NCBI GenBank assembly: GCA_001510575.1
Contig: LNGK01000010.1
Span: 1 to 64,000, forward strand
DNA from: Knoxdaviesia capensis
Taxonomy: Eukaryota; Ascomycota; Sordariomycetes; Microascales; Gondwanamycetaceae
Direction of reading: 5' to 3'
Length of the DNA: 64,000 nucleotides
The translations under genes and the position numbers were made by a program. Under the pieces are notes generated by a model that worked only from the letters and a program-made list of their open reading frames with translations, was not told where the DNA came from and searched no databases. Positions 46,111 through 57,340 of the stretch are shown piece after piece; position 1 is the stretch's first letter; each line of letters begins with the position of its first letter.

Positions 46111-48415
46111 TTAGCGTAGCGAGAAACCCTTTCTCTTTCCTTCCTTCTCCAATGGCCGGCCGCTTTCAAGGCGACTCTTCTTCTCCTCGAGCTCCATTCT
46201 CTGGCGCTCCAGCTGCTCTTTCATCTCCCGATGGCGAGCATAGAGCTCCTCTTCGCTCTGTTTCAGCTTGCTTTCTTTCTCGGCAACCTTCTGCTGGAAG
46301 ACCATCTTCATTTCAGCCTCCATCTTGGCTAGCTTCTGCTCATGCAGAGCGCGCTCTTCCTCCTGCTTGACGGCAGGGTTGACCTCCTTGAAGACGCTCG
46401 GGTCTTGGGACACGCCCATGGCGAGCAGCTTGTCGGTACGGTAATTCTCGTACAGGTTGTTGTTGGTGTGCTCCTTGAGCTCCTCCATGTGCGTACGGAT
46501 GAGCATCTGGCGCAGCTTAACAAAATCGCAGTGCTCCTCATTGTCGACCTCGATCACGCCCCAAGGATAGGCACGGCCACGGACCTTGCGGCCATCGGGG
46601 CTGGTGATCTCGTTGGTAGCACCAACAACAGCAAAAGGAACCTTGGACATGATCTCATTGTTCTCCGCAATGGTCTCTTCGTCATCAAGCTCGTAGCGGG
46701 GACCCTCGAAGATCTGAATGCCGTGGAACTTGATATCGGCCAGGATCTGTATTTAAACCAAGCCAGTCTGTTCGTTAGCGATAAGATCGAATGATAATGA
46801 GCTGGAGTCAAAACTTGACATTACCAAGCTAAAGGATGCATTTGACGGAAAGAACTTACGCGGGCCTTGAAGCTCATAATTTCCTCGTCCGTGAGGGTAT
46901 CAGCCTTGGCAATGACGGGGATCAGGTTAACCTTGGTATGCAGCCGGCGCATAACCTCAATGTCAAGGGGCTTCAGCGAATGGCCAGTAGGCTGGATGAA
47001 GAAAACACACGCATGAATGCGGTTGTCGACAATGTTCATGCGGTTGACCTTGTTCTCAGCATCAAGGTAGGCATCGAAGCGCTGCTCGATGTTTTCGATA
47101 ATCGGGCGCCAGGACTCGTCGTTGTTAACGAAGTCGCCGAAGCCAGGAGTGTCGACAACGGTCAAGCGAAGTCTCACGCCAGCTTCCTCAATGTCGGCGC
47201 TAATAGACTGGATGGTAACAGTCTTGGGGATGATATCCAGACTAGGTGCCTTCTTCTCCTTGGGGGGGTACAGAGAGGTGTTGAAAAGAGTGTTGACGAG
47301 GGTCGACTTTCCCAGGCCAGACTCACCTAAAGTTCGAGGTAAAAAGAGGAGTGGTTAGCTTGTCGTATCCGCATATCGCAAACCAGTTGAAATCGGGTCA
47401 TTGGATACATACCGACAACCATCACGTTGAAGTTGAAGCCCTTACGCACACTCTTGCGGTGCCACTGGTTCGGGAGATTGGCGAAACCGACATAGCCGGT
47501 CAGCTTCCTCCGCACAACGTTGCGGGGGTCGGTCAGGGAGGCAGAAGCCTGGACGGGGCTGGCGACGGTGGCTAAAAGAAAAAGAGAAAAGAACGTAAAT
47601 GTTAGTCAAACCATCCGGTGCAATTCATTTATCTCAAGGTCGTGGCCATGGGTCTGTCTGTCTGCGCGTTCAGTGTCGTTCGCAAGGTATATATTCCAGT
47701 TATTGGTGGCCCGAGAAGTTTAAGGGGAGAAAATGCTGACGGTTCTGCGTCTGACTGTCCAGTTGTTCCAGAAGAGCTTCTCTGGCAAGTTCAAGAGATG
47801 GTGTTGTCACCCCAATGTCATCGCCGTCGAGTTCATAAAGCGTTGTAGGATTTGAGCCGTTGCTGAGGGTAATCCCGAACTCCGGAGGGAAAGGGAAATT
47901 GAAGCTGTTGTCACGAGACGATTTGAGGGTACCAGCTTCTGAGCCACGGAGCACATTGTCAGGGGGCAGTTTAATCGAGGAGTTATCCAGAAGTGTATCG
48001 GAGCCGCTAGAATGGTTCGTTTTCCGTGAAAGCTTCACTGGGACTCGGTTCCCCGATGTCGGCTCCAATGGACCCGATCGTGGGGGCCAGCGAGCGGATA
48101 GGCCTGGGGCGACTCCTTGACTCATGGTGGTGGGCAGATCGAAATCCAATCTGCAGTGGATTGGAGAAAGAATTGTCCCGAAATGACGGTCGGTTTCGCA
48201 GGATCACGAACCAAGTTCGGTTTGACTCTGGGAAGAGAAAAAAGGATGTTGGGGATAGTGCTGCAAAGGAGGCGTTGCAGGAAAAATGGCAAGGACCGAC
48301 GATTGAGGGGAACAAACAGTCGAATTGAAATTTGGAGGACGGCTTCGCAGACAGGCACACACAAACACACAGAACCCAGAGAGACACACACGCGCTCGCG
48401 ATTGTGCTTACCCAT
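46111..48415 (-). CDS. aspB: Septin, AspB/Cdc3 type, 421 aa
   Basis: This is a filament-forming GTPase at septa, branch points and tips. The exons on the minus strand are 48415-48412, 47571-47413, 47326-46860 and 46746-46111. The first coding exon is only ATGG, joined over an 840-base intron (CTAAC branch, TTTTAG acceptor) to give a start MATVASPVQ. The polybasic-type block RRKLTGYVGFANLPNQWHRK precedes the P-loop GESGLGKST (residues 55-63), rebuilt across intron 2. Then come DTPGFGD, AKADTLT and the G5-like AVVGA, the septin unique element (RGRAYPWG) and a C-terminal coiled coil (about 340-415). All GTPase motifs are intact. The match to Aspergillus AspB is close. The large first intron holds a separate ORF. 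Confidence 0.93.
47700..48125 (-). CDS. 141-codon ORF inside septin intron 1, unknown
   Basis: On the same strand as the septin, and wholly within its first intron, an ATG frame of 141 codons runs without a stop (MSQGVAPGLSARWPP to GHQ). It is rich in Ser, Leu, Pro, Asn and Thr, has no membrane segment or Cys, and predicts disorder. One helical segment, SLELAREALLEQLDSQ, lies near the end. The composition looks coding and not like neighbouring intron DNA, but no family is recognised. It could be an upstream ORF in an intron-retaining or alternative transcript, a nested gene with its own promoter, or chance. No good donor site joins it to septin exon 2. Confidence 0.4.
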   Translation of the reverse strand: MSQGVAPGLSARWPPRSGPLEPTSGNRVPVKLSRKTNHSSGSDTLLDNSSIKLPPDNVLRGSEAGTLKSSRDNSFNFPFPPEFGITLSNGSNPTTLYELDGDDIGVTTPSLELAREALLEQLDSQTQNRQHFLPLNFSGHQ

Positions 48416-51400
48416 TTCGTATTAATGTTGTTTATGGTAAAAGAGAGGCACCGTTGTTGACAAGAGAACGTAAGGAGTGATGCGGCAAGGCGAAATCTGA
48501 AGAGAGCGCAGACGAAAAAAGGTCAGTCACCAGTTCACACAAAGACGACGAGACTTTCCAGATTTAACGGCGAGCAAAAAGCAGGAACGGAAGGCACAGG
48601 TCAAAGCCACACAACCACTTCAGACTGTGCATGGCAATGTGAAGAGAAGATTGGTGACTCTGCGTGGTTGGTGTCTCAGGAGAGAGCGAGAGAAGGAATG
48701 GGGGGCATCCCCCCAAAAAGGAGGTAGGAGCGATTCCCCACGGCCAGGAAGAAAGAATCAACGGCCAACAGCACCAAACCAAAGATGTAGCTGCTCCTCC
48801 ACGACATTTTATAGCACAGGAAACTTCCTGGAATCGCTCGAAAAGATGAAGTTATCACCAATCGCCAATTTGGCATCAATTGGTGTCGCTGGAGGAGGGC
48901 AGGCACGTATGAAAGGAGACAGTCGCGTGTAGATTTTGGAGGATGATAGAGAATACGAACAAGTTGTTACCCCTGGATTTCGAAAACGATTCGAGACACA
49001 CACGGGATGGAAATAATACAACGACTGGAAAATATCTAAAAAGAAGAATAGAGAGGGTAAAGAAAAATGAATTAAAAAAAGAAGAAGAAGAAAAAGAAGA
49101 AAGGTTGGTGAGAATGAAGGATGGTGGTGAGCCGATGGGAAGAAGAAGAAAGAGAGAAAAAAAATATTACATGGGAAGAATAAGGAGAAGCCAAAAATGG
49201 TAGGACACCAAAAGGCGTGTGTGGCACGTAGATAATGTGCGTGCGTGTGAAGTAGAAGGAACAGCAAGCTTAAGGGGATTGGTAGTCTCGGTCGTGCCTG
49301 CCCAATGCTATTTGGTGGTTTGGGGAAATAGGAGGAAAAGTACGGGGCCAGGGGGCTGGAAGGTTGCTGATAGCACAGGAAGACCACTAAATTTTAGGGC
49401 TCATTCTTGATACTGTAGCCGATTCCCCCTTGCTCTTTCCCACTTAAAGTTGCATAATACAGGCAGGTACAGTAGTCACTACGAGTTAGGCTTAATGCAT
49501 CCCTTTTTCTTCCAGTTGGATGTTCCTGCTTTCTTCTCCCTTTTTTTTTCTGGGTTGTTCCTGCCAGAGTGCCAGAATGCCAGATGGGAAGGAAAAAAAA
49601 GGGGCTTCCTGAGGAACTAGCGTTATTCCCAAAAGGGTAAAGCGCAGACAGGTCGGGCTCAGGGGTGACTTCTCAAAAGCCAATTTGCAGGAGTATCTTG
49701 TACCTCCAATGTAACTCTTCTCCTGAGTGGCTGGTCTTGATGACTGAAATCATAGCCAAAATTCAACTGGATCGCCGTTAGGGGTACTGATCGGTACAAG
49801 CATCAAACAAAAACTTTTTGGCTGGCCTATTCAATCTCCCGACGCCACAGCGATCTATGATTGGCTACAAGGCATTTCGCTGGCAAGTGAAGGGGACGGC
49901 TTTGATCGCACGGCGATGATCGATGAACTTTGGCAGTGCACCACATGTTGGAATGGAGGGGAATTCGATATTGAGCAGGTTTATGGTGAAGAAAGGCCTA
50001 CGAGGACCAGAGAACACAAGAAGTCAACACTCGTACACTTAGACCCGAAGCACCGTTGTTTTTCTGGGTTTATTACCAACCAATACGTTTTAGAGTCCAT
50101 TTCCTTCGCTATAATCAGTCCTGCTTTAAGTGCACAAGAAGTCGTTGAAACAATAAAGGGCGAAATTGAAACGAAAATCGCCAATTCAACCCTACACAGG
50201 CTGTATTCTTGCATACAGAGAGACCTAGCACTCCAGATATTCCTTCAGCTCTTATATCGTCTTCCGTCACCGTCACACTTCATCGTATTAAGGCTCATGA
50301 ATCATTGTCATCATCATCCGGCCAAATCAGCACTGCGTAATGCCAATGAAGACTGCTGGGACTATATCACCAAATACCCACACTCGTATTCAGGTTAAGA
50401 CGGTACGATGTCTGGTTGGATTCTACGTTTCTATATGTAAGTACAGTACTTGGGTACATGTATATACTGGACCCTTTCCTTTTAACTGCACGCAATATCT
50501 GACCGATGGGCCCTAGCTATAATACTCCTTGATTATGCGTAAGGTCGCAATCATGGAGGCAGGCCTAAGCACAGATGTGGTCACGGCATGAAAACTACTC
50601 GGGAGTTGGGCCAGGAGAACGGAGAAGCCCCCCAAGAGTGAAGTAGCCATCTGTCAGCTAGCCCATCTACGGAGTCTGGATGCTCAACTTCACAAATACT
50701 TGCCCTCCGTACGGGTTCAATTCGCCCTCCATTGGCTAATTGCATCTCATGTTATACCAGCATATATTGTTAACGAGGAAATAGTCTCCATTGTTCGGTT
50801 CTGTTGTGGCTGCAGCCTTCCAGCCTCTCTCAACAATTTCGGTGGCCATGCCAGTTAATTATCACGACACCTCTCTCTCCTGTAGCCATCATGTGGCCAA
50901 TGTCTCTGGTCTGACAGCGCAAAAAAAAAAAAAAAAGGGCTGCCCAAAGCTCTTGGCTGACATGAACACACAAGTCTCAGAGCGTATAGTAAGTACCTAA
51001 AGAGACTATGTGCATAATCTTCTTCGCTTACCGACTTGTCAGTGAAGTTGGGATATAGATACATTCCGAAAGTGTGTGTGCGCACAGATCAGTTCTCAGT
51101 TCACAGGCAATCCAAAGTGCAAAGCCAAAAACCTGTACCCCGAGGCAAATCCTCTTCGGTCCACATGTTTGTGATGTTGAGCACGAATAGAGGTTGAAAC
51201 CTTGAAACAGATTCGCGATGATCACAAGCCATGGGCCATGACAAGCAATCAAATGATGGTCATCGTGATTGGTGAGTTGCAGTGCTCGTACGAAGGACAT
51301 CGAGGCTCAATTAAGTCTCCCAAGCTATTCGCAAAGGCTGGGGCTTTGTGGGTGGATTAATATCAACGCAATATGCAGAAATGTGAGCCATCTATTTTTC

Positions 51401-52385
51401 GGTTCCTTTGGTATTGAGATCACTGAAGTTTGATATCAGCACTGGATCTGTGACCGAACACCAGCCTCATCCTCATTACGGCCCGTATATTAAGACACAA
51501 CCGGGTGGGTATCCCGCCACGGAAACGATAGGCAGGTAGAGAGGTATGTAAGTACTGTACATTGTGATTGTAGTATAACCTTCACCTCACAGTACGGAAG
51601 ATACCCAGGTCGGGACGAGTGCCATGGATATTGAGCGCTGTACCGCATAATGTCCACTCTACACCAAACCCTAACCCTAGAGCATCAACAACTGGCCAAT
51701 GAGCATGTTCGATTGGTTCTGAGACATTAGTGAGAAGATAGAGCAATACCCAGGGCTTTGATGAGCGTTTACAGGAAAGTTCAAGTCACTTGATAACATA
51801 TTTCATTCACGCACCAACGCGCGTTCACTATCGGACCTTAATCGGTGAGAACCGAGAAGCATGCCAAACAAAAAAGAGAGCTTCATTCCGGAATTGGAAG
51901 CTTCAACAAATTTTTTCGTGACTTCTCCGGGGTGCCCGTTTAGCCTTTGCGCGTAACTCAACAAATTATCTCGTCAAATTGACTTCTCTCGATAACTTCC
52001 TTCAGCCTCTTCCACTTCACCCCTCTTTTCGGCCTCACGTAGCTTTCCTCGCATCGTGATTTCCTCACTCGACGAGAATATATTTACTCACTTCTCAATT
52101 TCCCTGACTTGCGGCTGGTCCCTTTTAACTATCCAGAGAGTCTCTATATTCACTATTTACCACAGAGAATGATGCCATACGCGTAATGCCTGCTGTTGGC
52201 CTCCTGGCTATCCAGGTTCCTTAATTGGCGCGCAACCTCTGTGATATTTTAGACTTGAATTATCCCGCTTTCTCTGGACTCAATTGATCACCTCGAGCAC
52301 TCATCCCCTACGTTCTCCCTAAGAATCTCCTTCCGATCGCATCGATTCTTCCCATCTTTACCAAATCAAACCACACCCGTACGAC
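48416..52385. other. 4-kb intergenic region (septin and phospholipase upstream regions)
   Basis: This is divergent upstream DNA. It has pyrimidine/purine-rich tracts near 49,020-49,160 and a 16-base A run at about 50,921-50,936. An ATG frame of 160 codons at 49,916-50,398 has no recognisable domain and is not listed as a gene. A telobox-like site is listed separately. CT-rich leader sequence occupies the last 300 bases before the phospholipase ATG. Confidence 0.5.
51666..51680 (-). promoter_or_regulatory. Telobox-like AAACCCTAACCCTAG
   Basis: Two CCCTAA units about 700 bases upstream of the phospholipase gene. Short telomere-like motifs act as promoter elements (telobox) in some eukaryotes. 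Here it may equally be chance or a scar of repair. Confidence 0.35.
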
Positions 52386-54866
52386 ATGGCTCTCCCGCAA
52401 TCGACCCTCGGGCTGCTGTTACGGCAGCCGTCGTTGCGTGCGGTGAGACTTGAATCCCTGCGATCTGCCTCCCACAACTTTTCAAGACGGATACCCAGTC
52501 GCCGAAGCTTCTGGCAACGACATGTCTCGGGGCGAGACTCTGCACTAGACCCCAAACCTAAATCCCGGAGGTCCTACTCCACGCTCCCGACAGCTATTCT
52601 CGGGACTGGCCTTTTTATTTGGTGGCTGTACCCTTCCGACGAGTTCCGAAACCTTTCACAACTCCCGGCCCCGGGAGAAAGAAAGCCCGGTCGCGCCGGA
52701 GTTGCTGGCGCGAATGGCCTAACACTCACTGAAGATAGCACTGCGTGGTCCCATTTCGCCGACCGACTGGAGGCCATGTCGAACATGATGGACATTGAGT
52801 GGTCTTCATTACCTGACAAAATTGCTGATTATATCCTTCCAGATTGGTTCCAGGCCATGCCGGGACAAATACGCAAACTACAGCGAGAGCTGTCGATGAC
52901 CCAAGGTTCTCTTGCCGATGAGATCTGGAGAGACGCTCATGATCCCTACGCCAACCCCGAAATCCTGTACCCGGCAAAAGTCAGAGTGTCAACCGAGCTG
53001 TGCACCGAGGAAAAAGAGTTTTTGACGCGTCGCCAGAACATCACCCGGCTTGCGCTTGCCAAGTATCTGGGCTTGAAGGAATCAGATGTCCACGCTGAAG
53101 ATGTGCCGGTCATTGCTGTTTGTGGTTCTGGTGGTGGCCTACGGGCCCTTGTGGCAGGTACCGGGTCTCTACTTGCAGCCGAGGAGGACGGCTTATTGGA
53201 CTGTGTTACCTACACTGCGGGAGTGAGTGGCTCGTGTTGGCTGCAGGCAATAAGCAACTCGTCCATTGCCGAGGGTAGGATGACTCGGGTTTTGAACCAC
53301 CTCAAGGCAAGACTGGGGATACACATTGCCTACCCTCCTGCAGCCCTCCAAACTCTGAGCTCGTCGCCAACAAACAAGCCATTACTATCGGGGGTGGTTG
53401 AAAAGCTACAGGGCGACACGAGTGCCATTTTTGGCCTTGTTGACATTTACGGCGTTTTGTTGGCCACGCGGCTGCTGATCCCCAAGGGAGAACTGGCGGT
53501 CAAGGAATCTGATTTCAAGTTGTCAAATCAGAGGACTTATATTGAGTATGGCCAAGGCCCTCTTCCGTTGTACGCAGCTGTCCGCCACGAGATCCCCCCA
53601 GACGCTACCAAAGGAGTCAAGGACCCGAATGCAAATGCAACCGTCGTTGTATCTGACTCTTCTTCGCAGAAGCAGGGGGATTCGCCGAAGAAGGACTCGT
53701 GGTTCCAGTGGTTTGAGATTTCCCCGTTCGAGATGTTTTGCGAGGAAATTGGAGCAGGAATTCCCACCTGGGCCTTGGGACGGAAATTTGTCGGCGGCTC
53801 AAACTCTCCGCTTGAAGACGGCTCGCATCTGCCCGAGGTCCGCATGCCGCTGCTTCTTGGAATCTTTGGGAGTGCCTTCTGTGCCACACTGAGCCACTAC
53901 TACCGCGAAATTCGGCCAGTGGTGAAGAAGTTGACGGGCTTTGCCGGGTTGGACGAAATGATCTATGGGCACGACGACGACCTGAGTAAGGTCCACCCCA
54001 TAGAACCGGCCACCATCCCAAACTTTGTCTATGGCATGAACGGTCTACTCCCAAACACCACGCCGGCGAGCTTGTATGACAGCCAATATTTGCAACTGAT
54101 GGATGCTGGAATGTCCAACAACCTCCCAATCTACCCTCTTCTACGACCTGGCCGGAATGTCGATTTGATTGTGGCATTTGACGCCTCAGCGGACGTCAAG
54201 CAGGACAACTGGCTGGCTGTTACCGATGGATATGCTCGTCAACGTGGCATTCGGGGCTGGCCGGTGGGAATTGGCTGGCCAAGTGATGTCACGGAGTCAG
54301 CGGACGCCATTGAAAAAGCACTGGACACTGCCGACTCGATTTCACCATCTGATGCACAGCACAAGGTCGATGACGTGAAGAAAGACACCGCACTCAAGGC
54401 CAAGGCATCTCACAACCCGAAACCCAAGGACTTGGGATACTGCACGATCTGGGTCGGGTCGACGGTCGAACGGACGTCGGAATCTGACTCTCCACGACCG
54501 GCGCCCTCGGAGGCGCTGACCACTGACACGGCGTGGCTGCTGATGGAGCCAGATGCGGGCCTGGCAGTGGCTTATCTACCGTTATTGCCCAACAGGAAAG
54601 TGCCCGGCGTGGACCCCAAGACGACAGAGTACCTGAGCACGTGGAACTTTGTGTATACGGCCGAGCAGATCGATGCGGTGGTGGCGCTGGCGCGGGCAAA
54701 CTATGCCGAAGGCCGGAACCAGCTTCGCGAGTGTGTGCGAGCCGTGTATGAGCGGCGGAAGCGCGCGCGGGAGGTGCGTGAGGAAGCTGTCAAAAACGAG
54801 AAGTACCGGCAGCTGGTGAGACTGGGAGTTGCGCATAAACTCGGCGAAGGGGATCATTTCAGTTGA
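52386..54866 (+). CDS. plaA: Cytosolic-type phospholipase A2, mitochondrial (PlaA-like), 826 aa
   Basis: A single-exon gene. The enzyme hydrolyses the sn-2 acyl bond of phospholipids. The N-terminus is rich in Arg, Ser and Leu without acidic residues (about 1-65), as expected of a mitochondrial presequence. A hydrophobic segment follows (about 68-82, LPTAILGTGLFIWWLYP). The group IV catalytic core has the oxyanion-hole loop GSGGG (residues 247-251), the nucleophile Ser281 in GVSGS and the Asp573 of the DAG motif (LMDAGMSNNLP). There is no C2 domain, as in fungal members. Length and layout fit Aspergillus nidulans PlaA, which is reported in mitochondria. The C-terminus is basic and helical. 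The gene converges with the dihydroorotate dehydrogenase gene 306 bases away. Confidence 0.88.
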   Translation: MALPQSTLGLLLRQPSLRAVRLESLRSASHNFSRRIPSRRSFWQRHVSGRDSALDPKPKSRRSYSTLPTAILGTGLFIWWLYPSDEFRNLSQLPAPGERKPGRAGVAGANGLTLTEDSTAWSHFADRLEAMSNMMDIEWSSLPDKIADYILPDWFQAMPGQIRKLQRELSMTQGSLADEIWRDAHDPYANPEILYPAKVRVSTELCTEEKEFLTRRQNITRLALAKYLGLKESDVHAEDVPVIAVCGSGGGLRALVAGTGSLLAAEEDGLLDCVTYTAGVSGSCWLQAISNSSIAEGRMTRVLNHLKARLGIHIAYPPAALQTLSSSPTNKPLLSGVVEKLQGDTSAIFGLVDIYGVLLATRLLIPKGELAVKESDFKLSNQRTYIEYGQGPLPLYAAVRHEIPPDATKGVKDPNANATVVVSDSSSQKQGDSPKKDSWFQWFEISPFEMFCEEIGAGIPTWALGRKFVGGSNSPLEDGSHLPEVRMPLLLGIFGSAFCATLSHYYREIRPVVKKLTGFAGLDEMIYGHDDDLSKVHPIEPATIPNFVYGMNGLLPNTTPASLYDSQYLQLMDAGMSNNLPIYPLLRPGRNVDLIVAFDASADVKQDNWLAVTDGYARQRGIRGWPVGIGWPSDVTESADAIEKALDTADSISPSDAQHKVDDVKKDTALKAKASHNPKPKDLGYCTIWVGSTVERTSESDSPRPAPSEALTTDTAWLLMEPDAGLAVAYLPLLPNRKVPGVDPKTTEYLSTWNFVYTAEQIDAVVALARANYAEGRNQLRECVRAVYERRKRAREVREEAVKNEKYRQLVRLGVAHKLGEGDHFS

Positions 54867-55172
54867 TTCATTACCCCTTGCGCTTCTGTCGCTTCCGAGT
54901 CTTGGTGTTCCCTTCGTTGAGAGCCCGAAGCCTGTATGATTAACATGAGCTTGCTAGCATTGTTAGCAGTATTCTTGTTCTGTATTCTACAAATAAATGA
55001 ATATTTAGAAATTAGAGCTGGATTATCACCGAGGAGTTGTACTTCCCAACAGAAAAGAAAAAACAAAACAGTGCCTTGCTTTCGTTGTCTAATGTTGGTG
55101 ACCTTTTCGGCCTTTTCAAACCTCGACGATTGAATGGAATCTACATAAATTTTGATACAGTTTACAACTGCT

Positions 55173-56582
55173 TTACTTCTTCGCCTCCAACTCGTGAACC
55201 ATCTCATCCTTTATTCTCGTAATCGTACCAGATCCGCCATACACCATGGCCGTATATACCATGGCTACACTGGCGCCAGCATTCAGCACTTGCAAGGCCT
55301 GCGAGCCGTTGGTGATACCACCAGTGGCAAACAGAATCTTGCGGTCGGGCGACTGGGTGCCAAGGGCGTGCGAGTCGAGCAGGCTGCGGTACCGGCCGAC
55401 GAGGTCCAGCGTGCGACTGAACATGGCAGGGCCTGAGTAGCCGCCCGTCTCTTGTAGAGCCTTCTTCTCGGCGGGAGTGAGGTTGACGCCGGCGGGAGCC
55501 ACATCGGTGCCGCGGCGGTTGGTGGTGTTTCCGACAATGACGCCATCAACCCCGCTCAGCCACACGGCTTGGGCGATGCCTTCCATCTGCGCAGGCTCGT
55601 CCTCGTCCGGCGACACCTTGACCATGACACGCGGGCGGGCGGCGGGAGCCGGTGTGGCACGCTCGGCCTCGGCCACGACGGCCGACAGCAGCTTGGTCAG
55701 CGGCTCGGCCGCCTGCAGGTCGCGCAGACCCGGGGTGTTGGGGCTGCTGACATTGACGACCAGAACATCGGCGAAGCGCGCGAGGCGCGACACGCAGTAC
55801 ACGTAGTCGCGGGCCACGGCGTCCAGGTTGTGCTGGTCCGTGTCTTTGTTCTTGGCGACCTGCACGAGCAACATGCAGCCGGGGCGCAGACTGCCGCGCG
55901 GCACGCCAGCGGTGCCGGCTAGCACAGCGGACTCGGCCACGCCGGCCTTGCGCGCGAAGTCGACGACACGCGCGTGCAGCCGGGCGGCCATGGCATCGGC
56001 GCCGAGCGAGTTCAGGCCGTAGCGGTTGACCATGCCGTTGAGGCCGGGCACTCGGAACACGCGGGGCCGCGGGTTGCCCTCCTGCGGGCGGGGCGTGCAG
56101 CCGCCGACTTCGACAACGGCGGCACCGAAGTCGAAGAGCGCATCGGGGATCTCGGCATGCTTGTCCAGGCCGGCGCTGACGGCGAGCGGGTTGGCCAGCG
56201 GCATGCCGTATACGGTCGACGCGAGCGCGGCGTCGCGGGGGACGCCGCCGGGCCCGGGGCGCTCGCGGGGGTTGATGCCGAGAAGGTACATCGTGGACAA
56301 GGCGCGTGTGCCGAAGTGGTGGGCGTCCTCGGCGTCGGGGAACACGGCGCGCAGCAATGGCGGGACCAGCCAGCGGTGCAGAGCGGCGCGTGTATCGGTA
56401 AGGTACAGGTATCCAACAGCCACAGTGGCGGCGGCAGCGGACCCGTACAAAAAGAAGGCGATCCGGCTACCAACCGACGACGACGAGGATGAAGCGTACC
56501 GGCGCTGTGTAGGGATTAGAGCCGGCGAACGGGGGAGGGCCGTCACCAGCCGCCGGCTGGCCACGGGAAGACGGGCCGGCAT
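55173..56582 (-). CDS. Dihydroorotate dehydrogenase (quinone), class 2, mitochondrial, 469 aa
   Basis: It oxidises dihydroorotate to orotate in pyrimidine synthesis and passes electrons to ubiquinone from the outer face of the inner membrane. A single exon; the ATG chosen encodes MPARLPVASRR, giving an Arg/Ser-rich presequence (about 1-38) and a membrane helix (IAFFLYGSAAAATVAVGYLY, about 40-60). The FMN barrel follows: NPLAVSAGLDKHAEIPDAL, VEVGGCTPRPQEGNPRPRVFR, the catalytic-serine block VNVSSPNTPG, VKVSPDEDEPAQ, DGVIVGNTTNRR and the phosphate site ATGGITNG. All are marks of class 2. Length fits the fungal family. An open frame extends 12 codons upstream but has no ATG. Confidence 0.93.
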   Translation of the reverse strand: MPARLPVASRRLVTALPRSPALIPTQRRYASSSSSSVGSRIAFFLYGSAAAATVAVGYLYLTDTRAALHRWLVPPLLRAVFPDAEDAHHFGTRALSTMYLLGINPRERPGPGGVPRDAALASTVYGMPLANPLAVSAGLDKHAEIPDALFDFGAAVVEVGGCTPRPQEGNPRPRVFRVPGLNGMVNRYGLNSLGADAMAARLHARVVDFARKAGVAESAVLAGTAGVPRGSLRPGCMLLVQVAKNKDTDQHNLDAVARDYVYCVSRLARFADVLVVNVSSPNTPGLRDLQAAEPLTKLLSAVVAEAERATPAPAARPRVMVKVSPDEDEPAQMEGIAQAVWLSGVDGVIVGNTTNRRGTDVAPAGVNLTPAEKKALQETGGYSGPAMFSRTLDLVGRYRSLLDSHALGTQSPDRKILFATGGITNGSQALQVLNAGASVAMVYTAMVYGGSGTITRIKDEMVHELEAKK

Positions 56583-57340
56583 TCTGGGCAAAGAGAGTGA
56601 GAAGGACGGAGCTATCAAAGTTTATATATCGGCAAGAATATACATGGAAACAGAGATTCGGACTTGTCCCGGTCGGACCGACTTTCAACGCTGTTGCTAT
56701 CACGGACAGAGAAAACCGGACAAACAAAGAGGAAAATAGAAGCTTCTGAGAAAATATGAAGACGTTGTGGGCTGAGGAAAACCAAGTCAGGTCACAGGCC
56801 ATAAGTGTGTTGACACGATATTGGAAGCTGATGCTCGATGTTCTCGTGCTCGTGAAAGCACCAGAACAATAAACTATGCAAGACCTAAACTGCGTGGACT
56901 TGACCGGCCTGTAAGATCTCAATTGCCCCAGCAAGAAAGATAACAGTCAGGCTTGACGAAGGTTGGGCCAAAGAGTATCGCGGGAAATATCGTGTGGGTT
57001 CAACCCTAGAGACACATCTGAGCGATGCATGGATCTGTCCGGCTGCCCTCTCAGGCATGCGTTCTACTGGACCAAGCAGGAGTTGTGACACAAGGAAGCA
57101 GGATATTGCTCTTTGCATTTATATACCACGATACCAAACCTTCCACGGGGTAAGTCTAGTGATCGAACTGCGCCATATGCGACAATCCTGTCTAGTCTAT
57201 GCAATGACAGCTTCCGCCTCGCTCCTCCAAAGGACAAAACAAGCAAAATAATGGATATGCGCCGATTCTTTCCGGCAGTTCGTGCTCGTACATGAATATA
57301 TCACACCGTAATCTGGGTCAGGACACCTTGAAAAGAAAGG

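Noticed and set aside
47572..48411. Splicing of the intron ORF directly into septin exon 2
   Set aside because: No acceptable donor lies near the ORF end, and the ATGG exon gives a proper septin start.
49916..50398. 160-codon ORF between septin and phospholipase
   Set aside because: No domain, no leader signal and ordinary intergenic base use. It could be chance at this length.
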